From Albidovulum sediminicola (GTDB lineage Bacteria > Pseudomonadota > Alphaproteobacteria > Rhodobacterales > Rhodobacteraceae), in the NCBI RefSeq assembly GCF_025751575.1, contig NZ_JAOWLA010000014.1:1-64000 (forward strand): a stretch of DNA of 64,000 nucleotides. The letters run 5' to 3'. Both the position numbers and the translations under genes were made by a program. A model generated the notes under the pieces. That model was given only the letters and a program-made list of their open reading frames with translations. It did not search any database and was not told the DNA's origin. Of this stretch, positions 27,428-36,333 are shown one piece after another. How positions within the stretch are numbered: position 1 is the stretch's first letter; each line of letters opens with the position of its first letter.

Positions 27428-29262
27428 TTGCCCGACTGGCCGCGTTTCATCCCGGCCTTGATATTGCCGAAGAGGTCGGGGCGTTTCCCGTGCATCGACA
27501 TGATCGTGTACTGCTGGATGAAGGTGATCGTGTTGTTGGTGATCCAGTAGAGCACAAGGCCCGAGGCGAAGGACCCCAGCATGAACATGAAGATCCACGG
27601 CATCCAGGCGAAGATCGCGGCCTGGGCCGGATCGGCCGGAGCGGGGTTCAGCTTCTGCTGGAACCACATCGAGATGCCGAGCAGGATCGGCAGCACCCCG
27701 AGCGAGAACATGAAGAACAGCGAGCCTTGCTCCGGCGTGGCGTAGGGCAGCAGGCCGAAGAGGTTCAGGATCGACGAGGGGTCGGGGGCCGAAAGGTCAC
27801 GCAGCCAGCCGAAGAACGGCGCGTGGTAAAGCTCGATCGTGACGTAGATCACCTTGTAGAGCGAGAAGAAGATCGGGATCTGAAGCAGGATCGGCAGACA
27901 GCCCGAGGCCGGGTTGACCTTTTCCTTCTTGTAGAGCGCCATCATCTCTTGCTGAAGCTTCTGCCGGTCGTCGCCCGTGCGGGCCTTGATCGCCTCCATC
28001 TCGGGCTGAAGCTCCTTCATCTTCGCCATCGAGACATAGGATTTCCGCGCCAGCGGGAAGACCAGCGTCTTGATCACGAAGGTCAGCGCGATGATCGCCC
28101 AGCCCATGTTGCCGATCAGGCCGTGCAGCAGGTGCAGAAGCCAGAACATCGGTTTGGTCAGGAAGAAGAACCAGCCCCAGTCGATTGAGTCGATGAAGCC
28201 CGCGATCGTCGGGCGGCCCGGATCGGCCTCGATCCCGGCGAGGCTGTCAAGAAAACCCGGGTCGTTCTCGTAGCGCTTGATCGTTTCCCATTCCTTGGCG
28301 CCGGCAAAGAGCATGGTCGTCGCCTCGCCCTTGGCGCCGGGCGCGACCTCCATCACCGGAAGGCGGGTCTCGGCCTGGTAGATGTCGTTGGCGGCGGCGT
28401 AGCGCACGACCGAGGTGAAGGCCTGGCCAGGCATCGGGATCAGGGTGGCCATCCAGTATTTGTCGGTGAAGCCGATCCAGCCGTTCTCCGCCACCTGCTG
28501 AATATCGGCGTTGCCCTCGCCCGCGACGAGGTCAAGCTCGGGGATGTTGTCGTACTTGATCTCTTCCAGCTTGCCGTCAAAGCCGCGCACGAGCCCCTCG
28601 TGCAGCACGTAGATGCGCTGGTCTTCCGGGATGCCGTGCCGGGCGATGATGCCGTAGGGCGCAAGCCGGACCGGCGCGCCGGTGTTGTTCTCGACCGACT
28701 GGGTGATCGTGAACATGTAGTTGCTGTCGAGCGCGACCATGCGGTGGAAGACCAGGCCCGCGCCGTTGTCCCAGGTCAGCGTCAGCGGCGTTTCCGGCGT
28801 CAGCCGTGCGCCCTCGGGCGCGGACCAGACGGTGCGCGCGTCGGGCAGAAGGGCCGCATCAAGCCCGCCCGCGGGCTGCCAGCCGTAGACGGCGTAATAA
28901 GGCTTCGTCCCATCGGCGGAGCCGACCGGGGCCAACAGGCGCACGTCAGGCGAACCTGCGTCGAGCGTCTGCTTGTAATCGTGCAGTTGCAGGTCGTCGA
29001 TGCGCCCGCCCGCGAGCGACAGCGAGCCCTTGAGGCGGGGCGAGTCGATCTCCACCCGCGCGGCGGTCGTGGTCGCGGCGGTTTCGGGGGCAGGGGCCGG
29101 GGTCGGCTCAGCCGCGGCGGGCACGGACTGGGTGGCCGCCACCTCGGCGGGCGCCGTCGCGTCGGGCTCCGGCATGGGCGGCGTGAAGAAGGTGTACCAC
29201 ACGAAGATGACCGCCGCCGAAAGCACGGTTGCGAGGATGAGGTTCTTGTTCTGATCGTCCAT
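27424..29262 (-). CDS. yidC: Membrane protein insertase YidC
   Basis: A 612-residue inner-membrane protein. An N-terminal anchor (NKNLILATVLSAAVIFVWYTFF) is followed by a Pro/Ala-rich linker and the large periplasmic beta domain (about residues 60-340), then five helices of the insertase core (from about 350), with KSYVSMAKMKELQPEME forming the cytoplasmic hairpin and GCLPILLQIPIFFSLYKVIY in the groove. ATG 29262 begins MDDQNKNLILAT as in relatives; an ATG 7 codons upstream is less likely. Confidence 0.96.
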   Translation of the reverse strand: MDDQNKNLILATVLSAAVIFVWYTFFTPPMPEPDATAPAEVAATQSVPAAAEPTPAPAPETAATTTAARVEIDSPRLKGSLSLAGGRIDDLQLHDYKQTLDAGSPDVRLLAPVGSADGTKPYYAVYGWQPAGGLDAALLPDARTVWSAPEGARLTPETPLTLTWDNGAGLVFHRMVALDSNYMFTITQSVENNTGAPVRLAPYGIIARHGIPEDQRIYVLHEGLVRGFDGKLEEIKYDNIPELDLVAGEGNADIQQVAENGWIGFTDKYWMATLIPMPGQAFTSVVRYAAANDIYQAETRLPVMEVAPGAKGEATTMLFAGAKEWETIKRYENDPGFLDSLAGIEADPGRPTIAGFIDSIDWGWFFFLTKPMFWLLHLLHGLIGNMGWAIIALTFVIKTLVFPLARKSYVSMAKMKELQPEMEAIKARTGDDRQKLQQEMMALYKKEKVNPASGCLPILLQIPIFFSLYKVIYVTIELYHAPFFGWLRDLSAPDPSSILNLFGLLPYATPEQGSLFFMFSLGVLPILLGISMWFQQKLNPAPADPAQAAIFAWMPWIFMFMLGSFASGLVLYWITNNTITFIQQYTIMSMHGKRPDLFGNIKAGMKRGQSGK

Positions 29263-29409
29263 GAGGGACACACCGCCAGTCATTCAAGGTCAGCGCCGGT
29301 TCAACAGAACAGGCGATCAAAGGTCAAGCGGTTTCCTGCAATCGCAGGGGTGCCGAAGGCTGGGGCCCGGGGGGGGCGGTACCGTCAACCCCGCGTTGCA
29401 CCCGCGCGA

Positions 29410-30279
29410 TCAGTCCGGATCGCGCAGGTTCGGCGGCGTGTCGGACCCCGCAGGCGCCCCGCGTGTCAGGCCCGCGAAGTCGAAAAGCGCGGAGTCCAGC
29501 AGGTGCGAGGGCCGCGCGTTCATCAGCGCGCGGAACATCACCTGACGCCGGCCGGGGCTGCGTGCCTCCCACCCGTCGAGGATCTGCTTGACCTGCTGGC
29601 GCTGAAGCCCCTCCTGCGAGCCGCAGAGGTCGCAGGGGATGATCGGATAGTGCATGGCGCGGGCGAATCTCTCGCAATCGGCCTCGGCCACAAAGGCCAG
29701 CGGGCGGTAGACGAAAAGGTCCCCGTCCTCGTTCAGCAGTTTCGGCGGCATCGTCGCCAGACGACCGCCGTGAAAGAGGTTCATGAAGAAGGTTTCGAGG
29801 ATGTCGTCCCGGTGATGGCCGAGAACGACCGCTGAACAGCCCTCTTCCCGTGCGATGCGGTAGAGGTTCCCGCGCCGAAGCCGGGAACAGAGGCTGCACA
29901 TCGTCCCGCCCGGCGCGATCTTGGAGGTGACGACCGAATAGGTGTCCTGGTATTCGATCCGGTGCTCGACCCCCGTGCGGGTGAGGAATTCCGGCAGCAC
30001 GGTCGCGGGAAAGCCCGGCTGGCCCTGGTCGAGATTGCAGGCCAGCAGATCGACCGGCAAGAGCCCGCGCCACTTGAGTTCGTGCAGCACCGCCAGAAGC
30101 GTGTAGCTGTCCTTGCCGCCTGACAGGCACACGAGCCAGCGCGCGCCGCGTTCGATCATGCCATAGGCCTCGATCGCCTCGCGCGTCTCTCGCACGATGC
30201 GCTTGCGAAGCTTCTTGAACTCCGTCGAGGCCGGGGCCCCCGCGAAAAGCGGGTGGATGTCGTCAAGATCGTCAAGCAT
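29410..30279 (-). CDS. ttcA: tRNA 2-thiocytidine synthetase TtcA
   Basis: A 289-residue PP-loop ATPase that thiolates C32 of certain tRNAs. The PP-loop is [12 protein letters not shown] (about residues 51-62); CSLC in the middle and CDLC later supply Cys pairs that hold the 4Fe-4S cluster of Ttc[17 protein letters not shown] is characteristic. It sits between yidD and yidC on the minus strand. The 147-nt gap to yidC (29263-29409) shows no gene. Confidence 0.93.
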   Translation of the reverse strand: MLDDLDDIHPLFAGAPASTEFKKLRKRIVRETREAIEAYGMIERGARWLVCLSGGKDSYTLLAVLHELKWRGLLPVDLLACNLDQGQPGFPATVLPEFLTRTGVEHRIEYQDTYSVVTSKIAPGGTMCSLCSRLRRGNLYRIAREEGCSAVVLGHHRDDILETFFMNLFHGGRLATMPPKLLNEDGDLFVYRPLAFVAEADCERFARAMHYPIIPCDLCGSQEGLQRQQVKQILDGWEARSPGRRQVMFRALMNARPSHLLDSALFDFAGLTRGAPAGSDTPPNLRDPD

Positions 30280-30389
30280 GCGCGTCCCCTACCCTGTCCG
30301 GGCTTTGCCGCCAAGGGGAATCGCCGCGCTGCTTGCTTTGTGGTGACCGGCTGCTACGCTGCCGCAGGGGAGCGGAAGGTAGGAAAAGG

Positions 30390-30932
30390 ATGGCCAAGCC
30401 AACACCGGAAGATGCCGCCGCCTTCAAGGCCCTGCGCGAAGCCGAAAAGGGGTTGTCACGGCTGCAGAAGGAACTGCGCAAGGCGGTCAAGAAGTTCACC
30501 AACGGCGAGTCGGACCGGCAGAAGATCAAGGCCGCGCAGTCGAAGATCCTTGATTTCATGGCCAAGCAGAAGTCGACGCTAAGGCTTCAGCGGTCAGCCG
30601 CATTCGACAAGATGTCCACAGAGGCGCAGAGCGGGCTTCTCTGGCTGGATGAGGTGGTGAACGAACTCAACAACCTTCTTGGTCGGCTGGATCTTTGCAA
30701 GCGGATGATGAAGCGCGACCCGGCAGGCGACCGCAAGATCCTGGTCAAGACGGTCCGCGATTTCCGCGCGGAGATTCGTCAGCCGCCGAAGGGGCTTGGC
30801 GTGCTCTTGAAGATGGTCAAGCAGGGGACGGAGGCGAAGCACCCGGCAGGCACTCAACTGGCTGCCTTGCCGATGATCATCCTGCTTTGGCTGATCATCG
30901 AGACGATCCTGCGCGGGTTGCGAAAGCGCTAG
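30390..30932 (+). CDS. Unknown protein: charged coiled-coil with C-terminal membrane anchor
   Basis: A 180-residue protein I do not recognise. Residues 8-60 are Lys/Glu/Arg-rich and alpha-helical (EAEKGLSRLQKELRKAVKKF), residues 60-150 remain helical and charged, and residues 157-174 (LAALPMIILLWLIIETIL) form a single membrane segment followed by basic residues, giving a tail-anchored layout with the bulk in the cytoplasm. The ATG at 30390 follows AGGAAAAGG. It is convergent with yidD and the two TAG stops share the palindrome CTAG (30929-30932). Confidence 0.65.
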   Translation: MAKPTPEDAAAFKALREAEKGLSRLQKELRKAVKKFTNGESDRQKIKAAQSKILDFMAKQKSTLRLQRSAAFDKMSTEAQSGLLWLDEVVNELNNLLGRLDLCKRMMKRDPAGDRKILVKTVRDFRAEIRQPPKGLGVLLKMVKQGTEAKHPAGTQLAALPMIILLWLIIETILRGLRKR

Positions 30933-31150
30933 TCCGGGACGTTGTCCACGCCCGAGCCGCCCCAGGGGTGGCAGCGCAGGATGCGCCGGGCCGCCAGCCA
31001 GGCGCCCTTGAAGGCGCCGTGTTTTTCCAGCGCCTCAAGCGCGTAGGCGGAACAGGTGGGGTGGTAGCGGCAACCATGCCCGACCCAGGGACTGAAGAGC
31101 AGCCGGTAGGCCCGGACCGGCAGCGCGACGATATGGGCCAGCGGGCTCAT
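30929..31150 (-). CDS. yidD: Membrane protein insertion efficiency factor YidD
   Basis: A 73-residue protein with the YidD signature YRLLFSPWVGHGCRYHPTCSAYALEAL, with three conserved cysteines, and the ending RILRCHPWGGSGVDNVP (quoted in parts of the family signature). It is a small amphipathic protein that helps YidC substrates insert. ATG 31150 overlaps the rnpA stop (ATGA). Confidence 0.93.
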   Translation of the reverse strand: MSPLAHIVALPVRAYRLLFSPWVGHGCRYHPTCSAYALEALEKHGAFKGAWLAARRILRCHPWGGSGVDNVPD

Positions 31151-31566
31151 CTGTCCTTGCCGTGGACCTGGGCGAGTGCCCGGACCAGATCGCCCAACAG
31201 AAGCTGGAAGTCCCGGTTCGCAGTGTCGTCCCGGCGCCCCACCAGCACGTAATCCCAACCCGCGCGGCCGTGCTGCGGAAGGATCAGGCGCGCGGCCTCT
31301 CTCAGGCGGCGCTTGGCGCGGTTTCGGGCAACGGCATTGCCCACTTTTTTCGAGCAGGTGAAGCCCACGCGGATGGCTGTGCCGCCGGGTTCTTCCGGGC
31401 GGCGGCGACGGGCCTGCAAGAGGAATGCGGGCGTGCCCTGCCGCCGGGCCTGCGCCGCACGCAGGAAATCCGCGCGCTTGGCCAGGACCTCAAGACAAAC
31501 GGAAACCGCCGGCGGCGTCACCGTCTCTGGGCCTTGCCCATCCACGGGAGCCACCGGCGGCATCAT
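31147..31566 (-). CDS. rnpA: Ribonuclease P protein component
   Basis: Up to 139 residues. VGFTCSKKVGNAVARNRAKR contains the invariant RNR motif that contacts RNase P RNA, with the N-terminal LAKRADFLRAA strand and helix typical of RnpA. The start is uncertain: ATG 31566 gives an unusual 17-residue leader, while GTG 31521 would give a 124-residue protein of standard length; neither has a clear ribosome site. It lies between rpmH and yidD as usual. Confidence 0.9.
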   Translation of the reverse strand: MMPPVAPVDGQGPETVTPPAVSVCLEVLAKRADFLRAAQARRQGTPAFLLQARRRRPEEPGGTAIRVGFTCSKKVGNAVARNRAKRRLREAARLILPQHGRAGWDYVLVGRRDDTANRDFQLLLGDLVRALAQVHGKDR

Positions 31567-31589
31567 GCCGTCAATGCCGGTTTCTGGCC

Positions 31590-31724
31590 TCAGGCCGAGA
31601 GAACCTTGCGGCCCTTCGCGCGGCGGGCGTTCAGAATCTTGCGTCCACCTTTGGTCGCCATGCGCGCGCGGAAGCCGTGACGGCGGGCGCGGACGAGGTT
31701 CGACGGTTGGAAGGTGCGCTTCAT
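31590..31724 (-). CDS. rpmH: 50S ribosomal protein L34
   Basis: A 44-residue protein, the entire sequence matching L34: [18 protein letters not shown], then [20 protein letters not shown]. The reading frame continues upstream, but the ATG at 31724 is the family start. There is no dnaA nearby, so this is the rpmH-rnpA block separated from any origin. A promoter candidate lies 70 nt upstream. Confidence 0.97.
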   Translation of the reverse strand: MKRTFQPSNLVRARRHGFRARMATKGGRKILNARRAKGRKVLSA

Positions 31725-31792
31725 TGCTTCAACTCCGGTAGGGGCGACCCAAACCCGGATGGATTCGAAGGTCGCTGTCATTCGAAGCCCGG

Positions 31793-31821
31793 CTCATAGA
31801 CGCGGTCGGTCGGCAAGTCAA
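31793..31821 (-). promoter_or_regulatory. Candidate promoter for rpmH-rnpA-yidD
   Basis: Read on the minus strand, TTGACT (31821-31816) and TATGAG (31798-31793) are separated by 17 nt. It lies 69 nt upstream of the rpmH start. Spacing and the -35 are near consensus. Confidence 0.5.
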
Positions 31822-31958
31822 CTCGCCCCAGAGGATTTTTGCACGCTTTGCGCGGGCAAGGGGGAATGTTTGCCCCGCTATTCCCTGTTCTTCGCGGGCC
31901 GGTTTTGCTAGCCATGGTCCAGATCATCAGCTGCCGGTCATCCGCCGGGAAAGTTTCT

Positions 31959-33347
31959 ATGTTTTTGAACACGCTGTCAGGCCGCTTCCTGCTCTTGACG
32001 ATGGTCTTCGTCATGCTGGCGGAGGTGCTGATCTTCGTGCCCTCGGTCGCACGCTTCAGGGAGGATTACATCCTGTCGCGACTGGAACGCGCGCAGATCG
32101 CCTCGCTGTCGCTGCTGGCCGCTGGCGACATGATCGACGAGGCGGTGGAGCGCGAGCTTCTGGCCAATGCGGAGGTGTTCAACGTCGTCCTGCGCCGGGA
32201 CGAGATCCGCCAGCTCGTCCTCTCCTCGCCCATCCCGGGACCGATTGAGGAGACCTTCGATCTGCGCCATGCCCCGGCCTGGGAACTGATCCGCGATGCG
32301 GTCACGGCCTTGTTCGATCCGCGCGACCGGGTGATCCGCGTGATTGGCGACCCGGTGAAGCGGGCCGGGCTCCTGATCGAGGCGACGATGGCCGCCGCGC
32401 CGCTCCGCCAGGCGATGATCGACTACGGCCTGCGCATCCTGGGGCTTTCGGCGGTGATCTCCGTCCTGACGGCGGCGCTTCTATTCTTCGCGGTGCGCCG
32501 AGTTCTGGTCACGCCGATCAAGCGTGTGGTGGACAGCATGCGCACCTACGCCGACGCCCCCGAGGACGCCCGCCGGGTGATCGAGCCGCAATCCGGCGTC
32601 GTCGAACTGCGCGAGGCGGAAGTGGCGCTGCAGATGATGCAGAAGCAGCTGACCCAGTCCCTGCGCCAGAAGGAGCGGCTGGCCCAGCTTGGTGGGGCGG
32701 TTGCCAAGGTTAGCCACGACCTGCGCAACATCCTGGCGACGGCGCAGATCTTTGCCGACCGGATGGAAAGCAGCGACGATCCGATGGTGAAACGCGCGGC
32801 GCCCAAGCTCGTGGGGTCGATCAGCCGCGCGGTCGGGCTCTGCGAGACGACGCTGGCCTTTGGCAAGGCCGAGGAGCCGCCGCCCACGCTCAGCCGCTTC
32901 GGCCTCGCGGCGCTGGCGCGCGAGGTGGCAGAGACCGAACGCCTGGCCGCGGGTGACAGCGGGGTCGAGATCGTGACGGATGTCGCCAACGACATCGTCG
33001 TGCGGGCGGATCGCGACCAGCTTTACCGGGTGCTGACCAACCTTCTGCGCAATGCCCGCCAGGCGATCGAACAGACCGGCCAGCCCGGCACGGTCGAGAT
33101 TGCCATCGGGGAGGGCGAGGACGGCTGGTGGATCAGCGTGGGCGACACCGGCCCCGGACTGCCGGAGCGGGCGCGCGAACACCTGTTCCAGCCGTTCCAG
33201 GGGGGCGCACGCAAAGGCGGCACCGGGCTCGGCCTCGCGATCGCCGCCGAACTGGTGAAGGGACACGGGGGCCGGCTGGAGCTTGTCCGCTCCGATGCGG
33301 AGGGCACACTCTTCCGTCTGGTCGTCCCGCGCGCGAAGGCCGCATAG
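31959..33347 (+). CDS. Orphan membrane sensor histidine kinase
   Basis: A 462-residue protein. Two membrane segments (about residues 8-29 and 160-181) enclose a periplasmic sensor of some 130 residues. A HAMP-like linker follows, then the dimerisation domain with the phospho-accepting His253 in AKVSHDLRNILAT, and the ATPase domain with N-box LLRNARQAI, G1 GDTGPGLP and G2 GGTGLGLAI. No response regulator is adjacent. The H-box reads HDLRN rather than the usual HELRTP. ATG 31959 follows GGGAAAG; in-frame ATG 31914 is an alternative. Confidence 0.9.
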   Translation: MFLNTLSGRFLLLTMVFVMLAEVLIFVPSVARFREDYILSRLERAQIASLSLLAAGDMIDEAVERELLANAEVFNVVLRRDEIRQLVLSSPIPGPIEETFDLRHAPAWELIRDAVTALFDPRDRVIRVIGDPVKRAGLLIEATMAAAPLRQAMIDYGLRILGLSAVISVLTAALLFFAVRRVLVTPIKRVVDSMRTYADAPEDARRVIEPQSGVVELREAEVALQMMQKQLTQSLRQKERLAQLGGAVAKVSHDLRNILATAQIFADRMESSDDPMVKRAAPKLVGSISRAVGLCETTLAFGKAEEPPPTLSRFGLAALAREVAETERLAAGDSGVEIVTDVANDIVVRADRDQLYRVLTNLLRNARQAIEQTGQPGTVEIAIGEGEDGWWISVGDTGPGLPERAREHLFQPFQGGARKGGTGLGLAIAAELVKGHGGRLELVRSDAEGTLFRLVVPRAKAA

Positions 33348-33436
33348 GCCGCGACGCCTGCCTGGCGACGAACCTGCGGGTTCTGTCGTTTTCGCCCTTG
33401 CAATGCCCCGGCGGCACCGCTAAATGCCACTCCCAC

Positions 33437-33513
33437 GCACCCGTAGCTCAGCTGGATAGAGCACCAGACTACGAATCTGGGGGTCAGGAGTTCGAATCTC
33501 TTCGGGTGCGCCA
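33437..33513 (+). tRNA. tRNA-Arg (anticodon ACG)
   Basis: A 77-nt cloverleaf. The acceptor GCACCCG pairs with CGGGTGC, the D-arm is GCTCAGCTGGATAGAGC, the anticodon arm is CCAGA-CTACGAA-TCTGG with anticodon ACG, and the T-arm loop is TTCGAAT. The CCA end is encoded (33511-33513). ACG is the form in which A34 is changed to inosine to read CGU, CGC and CGA. Confidence 0.97.
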
Positions 33514-33853
33514 TAGATTTCAGGGGCTTGGGTGGACGCACCCGAGCCCTTTTCTTTTTCGGCCCGGTGTAGCGATCGAATGGCTGCGAGCCGGCATGCA
33601 CAGATCTTTCCCCGCATCTCGCACCCGGAACGAGAAGCCCCGGCGGGGGTGTGGCGCCCGAAAAGAGCGCTTTAACTTCTGCTCTGCAACCCTATCGCTG
33701 TCGTCAGCCTCCATCGCCTTGCCGTTGATCCGCAACGGTATCAGGCTCGATGTGAAGGAAGGGAGGAGCCGATCAGATGGCGAAGTCACGGACGACGGGA
33801 AGGCGCGCTCCGAAGGATCGTCGCTTCTCGGACTTTACAGCGCGTTTCGGCGG

Positions 33854-34453
33854 ATGACGCGCGGCCCCAGGCAGGCGATTCGCAAGACGCGTGCCTTGTA
33901 TCTGGACATGGCGCTCGAGGAGCGCTCCTGTACGCTTTGCGAGGCCTCAGACTTTACGCTTCTCGCGCAGTCGGCCCGCTACGGCTTCGACCTCGATGTC
34001 GAGGCGATCGCCTTCGCCCGCGCGGAATATGGCCATGACTTTGAAGTAGCAAGTTTTCCCAGCAGGCTTGCCGAGGGGCCAAAGGTCTCCATTCTGCCCC
34101 ATGTCCGTGAGCACGTCCACGATCCCAAGGCGTTTTTGGCCGAGGTGCGGGAACGAATGTCCCCGGACGACTATCTGCTGGTCGAAGTGCCGGGTCTTAA
34201 CGCGGTGGCCGAAGGCGCCTATGGGCGCGACCTATGGGCATATTTCCATATCGCCCATGTCACCGACTTCACCGCCGGGACGCTTGGCGCTCTGGCGCAT
34301 GTCGCCGGCTTCGAGATCGTGCGGATCAACGAGACGGTGACGGCGCTTCTGCGCAAGAGTGCGAGCGAGGCCCTGCCATGGGAGCGCTCGCCGACTGACA
34401 CTGTCGGGAATGTCGTGCGCGTGGGAAATGCCCGGAAAGCCCGCCGGGCCTGA
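33854..34453 (+). pseudogene. Remnant of a class I methyltransferase with its SAM-binding core missing
   Basis: The reading frame encodes about 199 residues. The start resembles the N-terminal Zn-type region of Methyltransf_23-like proteins (RSCTLCEASDFTLLAQSARYGFDLDV), then jumps directly to the segment that normally follows the SAM pocket (EAIAFARAEYG...), and continues with the family's C-terminal part (ILPHVREHVHDPKAFLAEVRERMSPDDYLLVEVP). The usual GxGxG motif I and about 100 residues are absent. No good start is present: a well-placed GGGAGGAG (33761-33768) points to ATG 33777 in another frame, which stops at 33857. The interval 33514-33853 shows nothing else. Confidence 0.55.
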
Positions 34454-34487
34454 CCCGCCGGGCGACCGACCGTGTCGCGCGCGCCGT

Positions 34488-36272
34488 TCACTTCGCCTTG
34501 ACGTAGCGGCCCGGCGCCGGTTCGATCGCCTTGTAGCGGCCGCGCGTCGCGGGCTTGCGGGGGGCGACCATGCGGCCGTCCTTGGCCTCCAGCCACTCCG
34601 CCCAATGCGGCCACCAGGAGCCTTCATGCGCGACCGCGGCTTCCAGGAAGCCCTCGGTGGTCGGTGGGTATTTCGCGGCGGTACGGAAGCCGTATTTCGG
34701 GCGCTTGGCCGGTGGGTTGATGACGCCCGCGATATGTCCCGACCCGCCGAGGACGAATTCGACCTCGCCGCCCAGGATCTGCGTCGCGGGATAGATCGAG
34801 GTCCAGGGCGCGATATGATCGTCCTCGGTTGCCAGGATGAAGAAGGGCGTCTTGATCTTGGAAATGTCGATGCGGACCCCGTTCATCTCAAGCCCGCCCG
34901 GTGTGCGCAGCTTGTTCTGGAGGTAGACCTCCTCAAGATACCACAGCAGCATCGCTGCGGGCAGGCGGGTGGAGTCGGAGTTCCAGAACAACAGGTCGAA
35001 GGCCCGGGGCTTGTCGCCGCGCAGATAGCTCGCCTCCACGAAGGACCAGATCAGGTCCTTCTCCCGCAGCATCGAGAACATGTCCTGCAGGTGGCGGTTC
35101 TCAAGGTAGCCCTTGTCCTTCATGTGCTCGCGTAGCACTTTCAGACGGTTGTCGTCGATGAAGACGCCGATCTCCCCCACGTCATTGAAATCGACCATCG
35201 TGGCAAGCGTCGTGGCCGCGTTGATGCGCTGGTCGCCCGTCGCGGCCAGATAGCCCAGCGTCGCGGTCACGAGGATGCCGCCGATGCAAAAGCCAAGGAT
35301 ATTGGCCTTTTCCTCTTGCGTGATGTCCCGCATCACGTCGAGGGCCGTCAGCGGCCCGAGCTTCATGTAATCGGCGAAATCCTTGTCGGCGTGCGCCTTG
35401 GTCGGGTTCACCCAGGAAATCACGAAGACCGAATGCCCGCGGTCGAGCATGTAGCGCACCAGGCTGTTTTCCGGCCGCATGTCGAGGATGTAGAACTTGT
35501 TGATCCAGGCCGGCACCAGAAGCAGCGGGATCGCGTGCTGCTTTTCCGTGCGCGGCTCGTACTGGATGAGCTGCATCAGTTCGTTCTCGAACACCACCTT
35601 TCCCTCGGTGGTGGCGAGGTTGACGCCGACCTCGAAGGCAGTCGGGTCGTTGGTGGCCAGGTCCACCCGGCCTTCGCCGCGCTCAAGGTCGACAAGAAGG
35701 TTCTCAAGCCCATTGAGCAGGCTTTCGCCCTTGGTCTCGATGAATTTCTTGCGCGCGGCGGCATTGGTCAGCAGGTAGTTGGAGGGCGACAGTGCGCTCA
35801 GCATCTGGCGCGTGTAGAAACTGACGCGAAGATGGTCTTTCGACTCCTTGGGAAGGCCGTCCAGAAGCTCTTTCGTCGCCTTCTCGAAGGTAAGGAACAC
35901 GTCGCGATAGACCCGCGACATCGGGTCTTCGGACCAGGCCGGATCGGCGAAGCGCCGATCCTTGGGCTTGGCGCCCGCCGCCTCGTCCTCTGGCGCGAGG
36001 AGCGATTGCCACATGTTCATCATGTTCGTTCCGGCCTTGATCTGGGTCTCCCAGAACTCTGCCGGGTTCGACAGGGCGTCGGCCCAGACCGCGCCGTAGG
36101 CCTTGGCCAGCGTCGCCGCGTCCATCAGCGAGAACTCGGAGCCGGTCGCGGTGCGCACCGAATGCGCCTGCGCCTGCGCCGCGGCGGACATCATGCGTTG
36201 CGTCAGCGTCAGGAGACGCGCCCCGGTTTCGGCGATGTCCAGCGCCCCGGTTTCCTTGTCGGTCTCGGCCAT
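34488..36272 (-). CDS. phaC: Class I poly(3-hydroxyalkanoate) synthase
   Basis: A 594-residue enzyme polymerising hydroxyacyl-CoA into PHA on storage granules. An alpha/beta-hydrolase fold carries the lipase-like box GFCIG with nucleophile Cys329, Asp at 484/485 in ATEDDHIAPW and His513 in GGSGHIAG. Conserved ISWVNP and RTPGGLEMNG-type segments are present. It follows phaA by 61 nt on the same strand; no phaB reductase, phasin or depolymerase is adjacent. Confidence 0.96.
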   Translation of the reverse strand: MAETDKETGALDIAETGARLLTLTQRMMSAAAQAQAHSVRTATGSEFSLMDAATLAKAYGAVWADALSNPAEFWETQIKAGTNMMNMWQSLLAPEDEAAGAKPKDRRFADPAWSEDPMSRVYRDVFLTFEKATKELLDGLPKESKDHLRVSFYTRQMLSALSPSNYLLTNAAARKKFIETKGESLLNGLENLLVDLERGEGRVDLATNDPTAFEVGVNLATTEGKVVFENELMQLIQYEPRTEKQHAIPLLLVPAWINKFYILDMRPENSLVRYMLDRGHSVFVISWVNPTKAHADKDFADYMKLGPLTALDVMRDITQEEKANILGFCIGGILVTATLGYLAATGDQRINAATTLATMVDFNDVGEIGVFIDDNRLKVLREHMKDKGYLENRHLQDMFSMLREKDLIWSFVEASYLRGDKPRAFDLLFWNSDSTRLPAAMLLWYLEEVYLQNKLRTPGGLEMNGVRIDISKIKTPFFILATEDDHIAPWTSIYPATQILGGEVEFVLGGSGHIAGVINPPAKRPKYGFRTAAKYPPTTEGFLEAAVAHEGSWWPHWAEWLEAKDGRMVAPRKPATRGRYKAIEPAPGRYVKAK

Positions 36273-36301
36273 GTCGGTTCCCTCCCGTCCCTGGATCGGG
36301 A

Positions 36302-36323
36302 CGCCCGCCTGGTCGGGCGGGCG
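36302..36323 (-). other. Hairpin between phaA and phaC
   Basis: CGCCCGCC (36302-36309) pairs perfectly with GGCGGGCG (36316-36323) around a 6-nt loop, in the 61-nt gap. No T-run is seen on the minus strand. It may tune phaC relative to phaA. Confidence 0.4.
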
Positions 36324-36333
36324 CCCGGCGTTG

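Noticed and set aside
31590-31830. Possible chromosome origin near rpmH
   Set aside because: rpmH often sits near dnaA, but no dnaA, DnaA-box cluster or parAB/gidAB genes are visible here.
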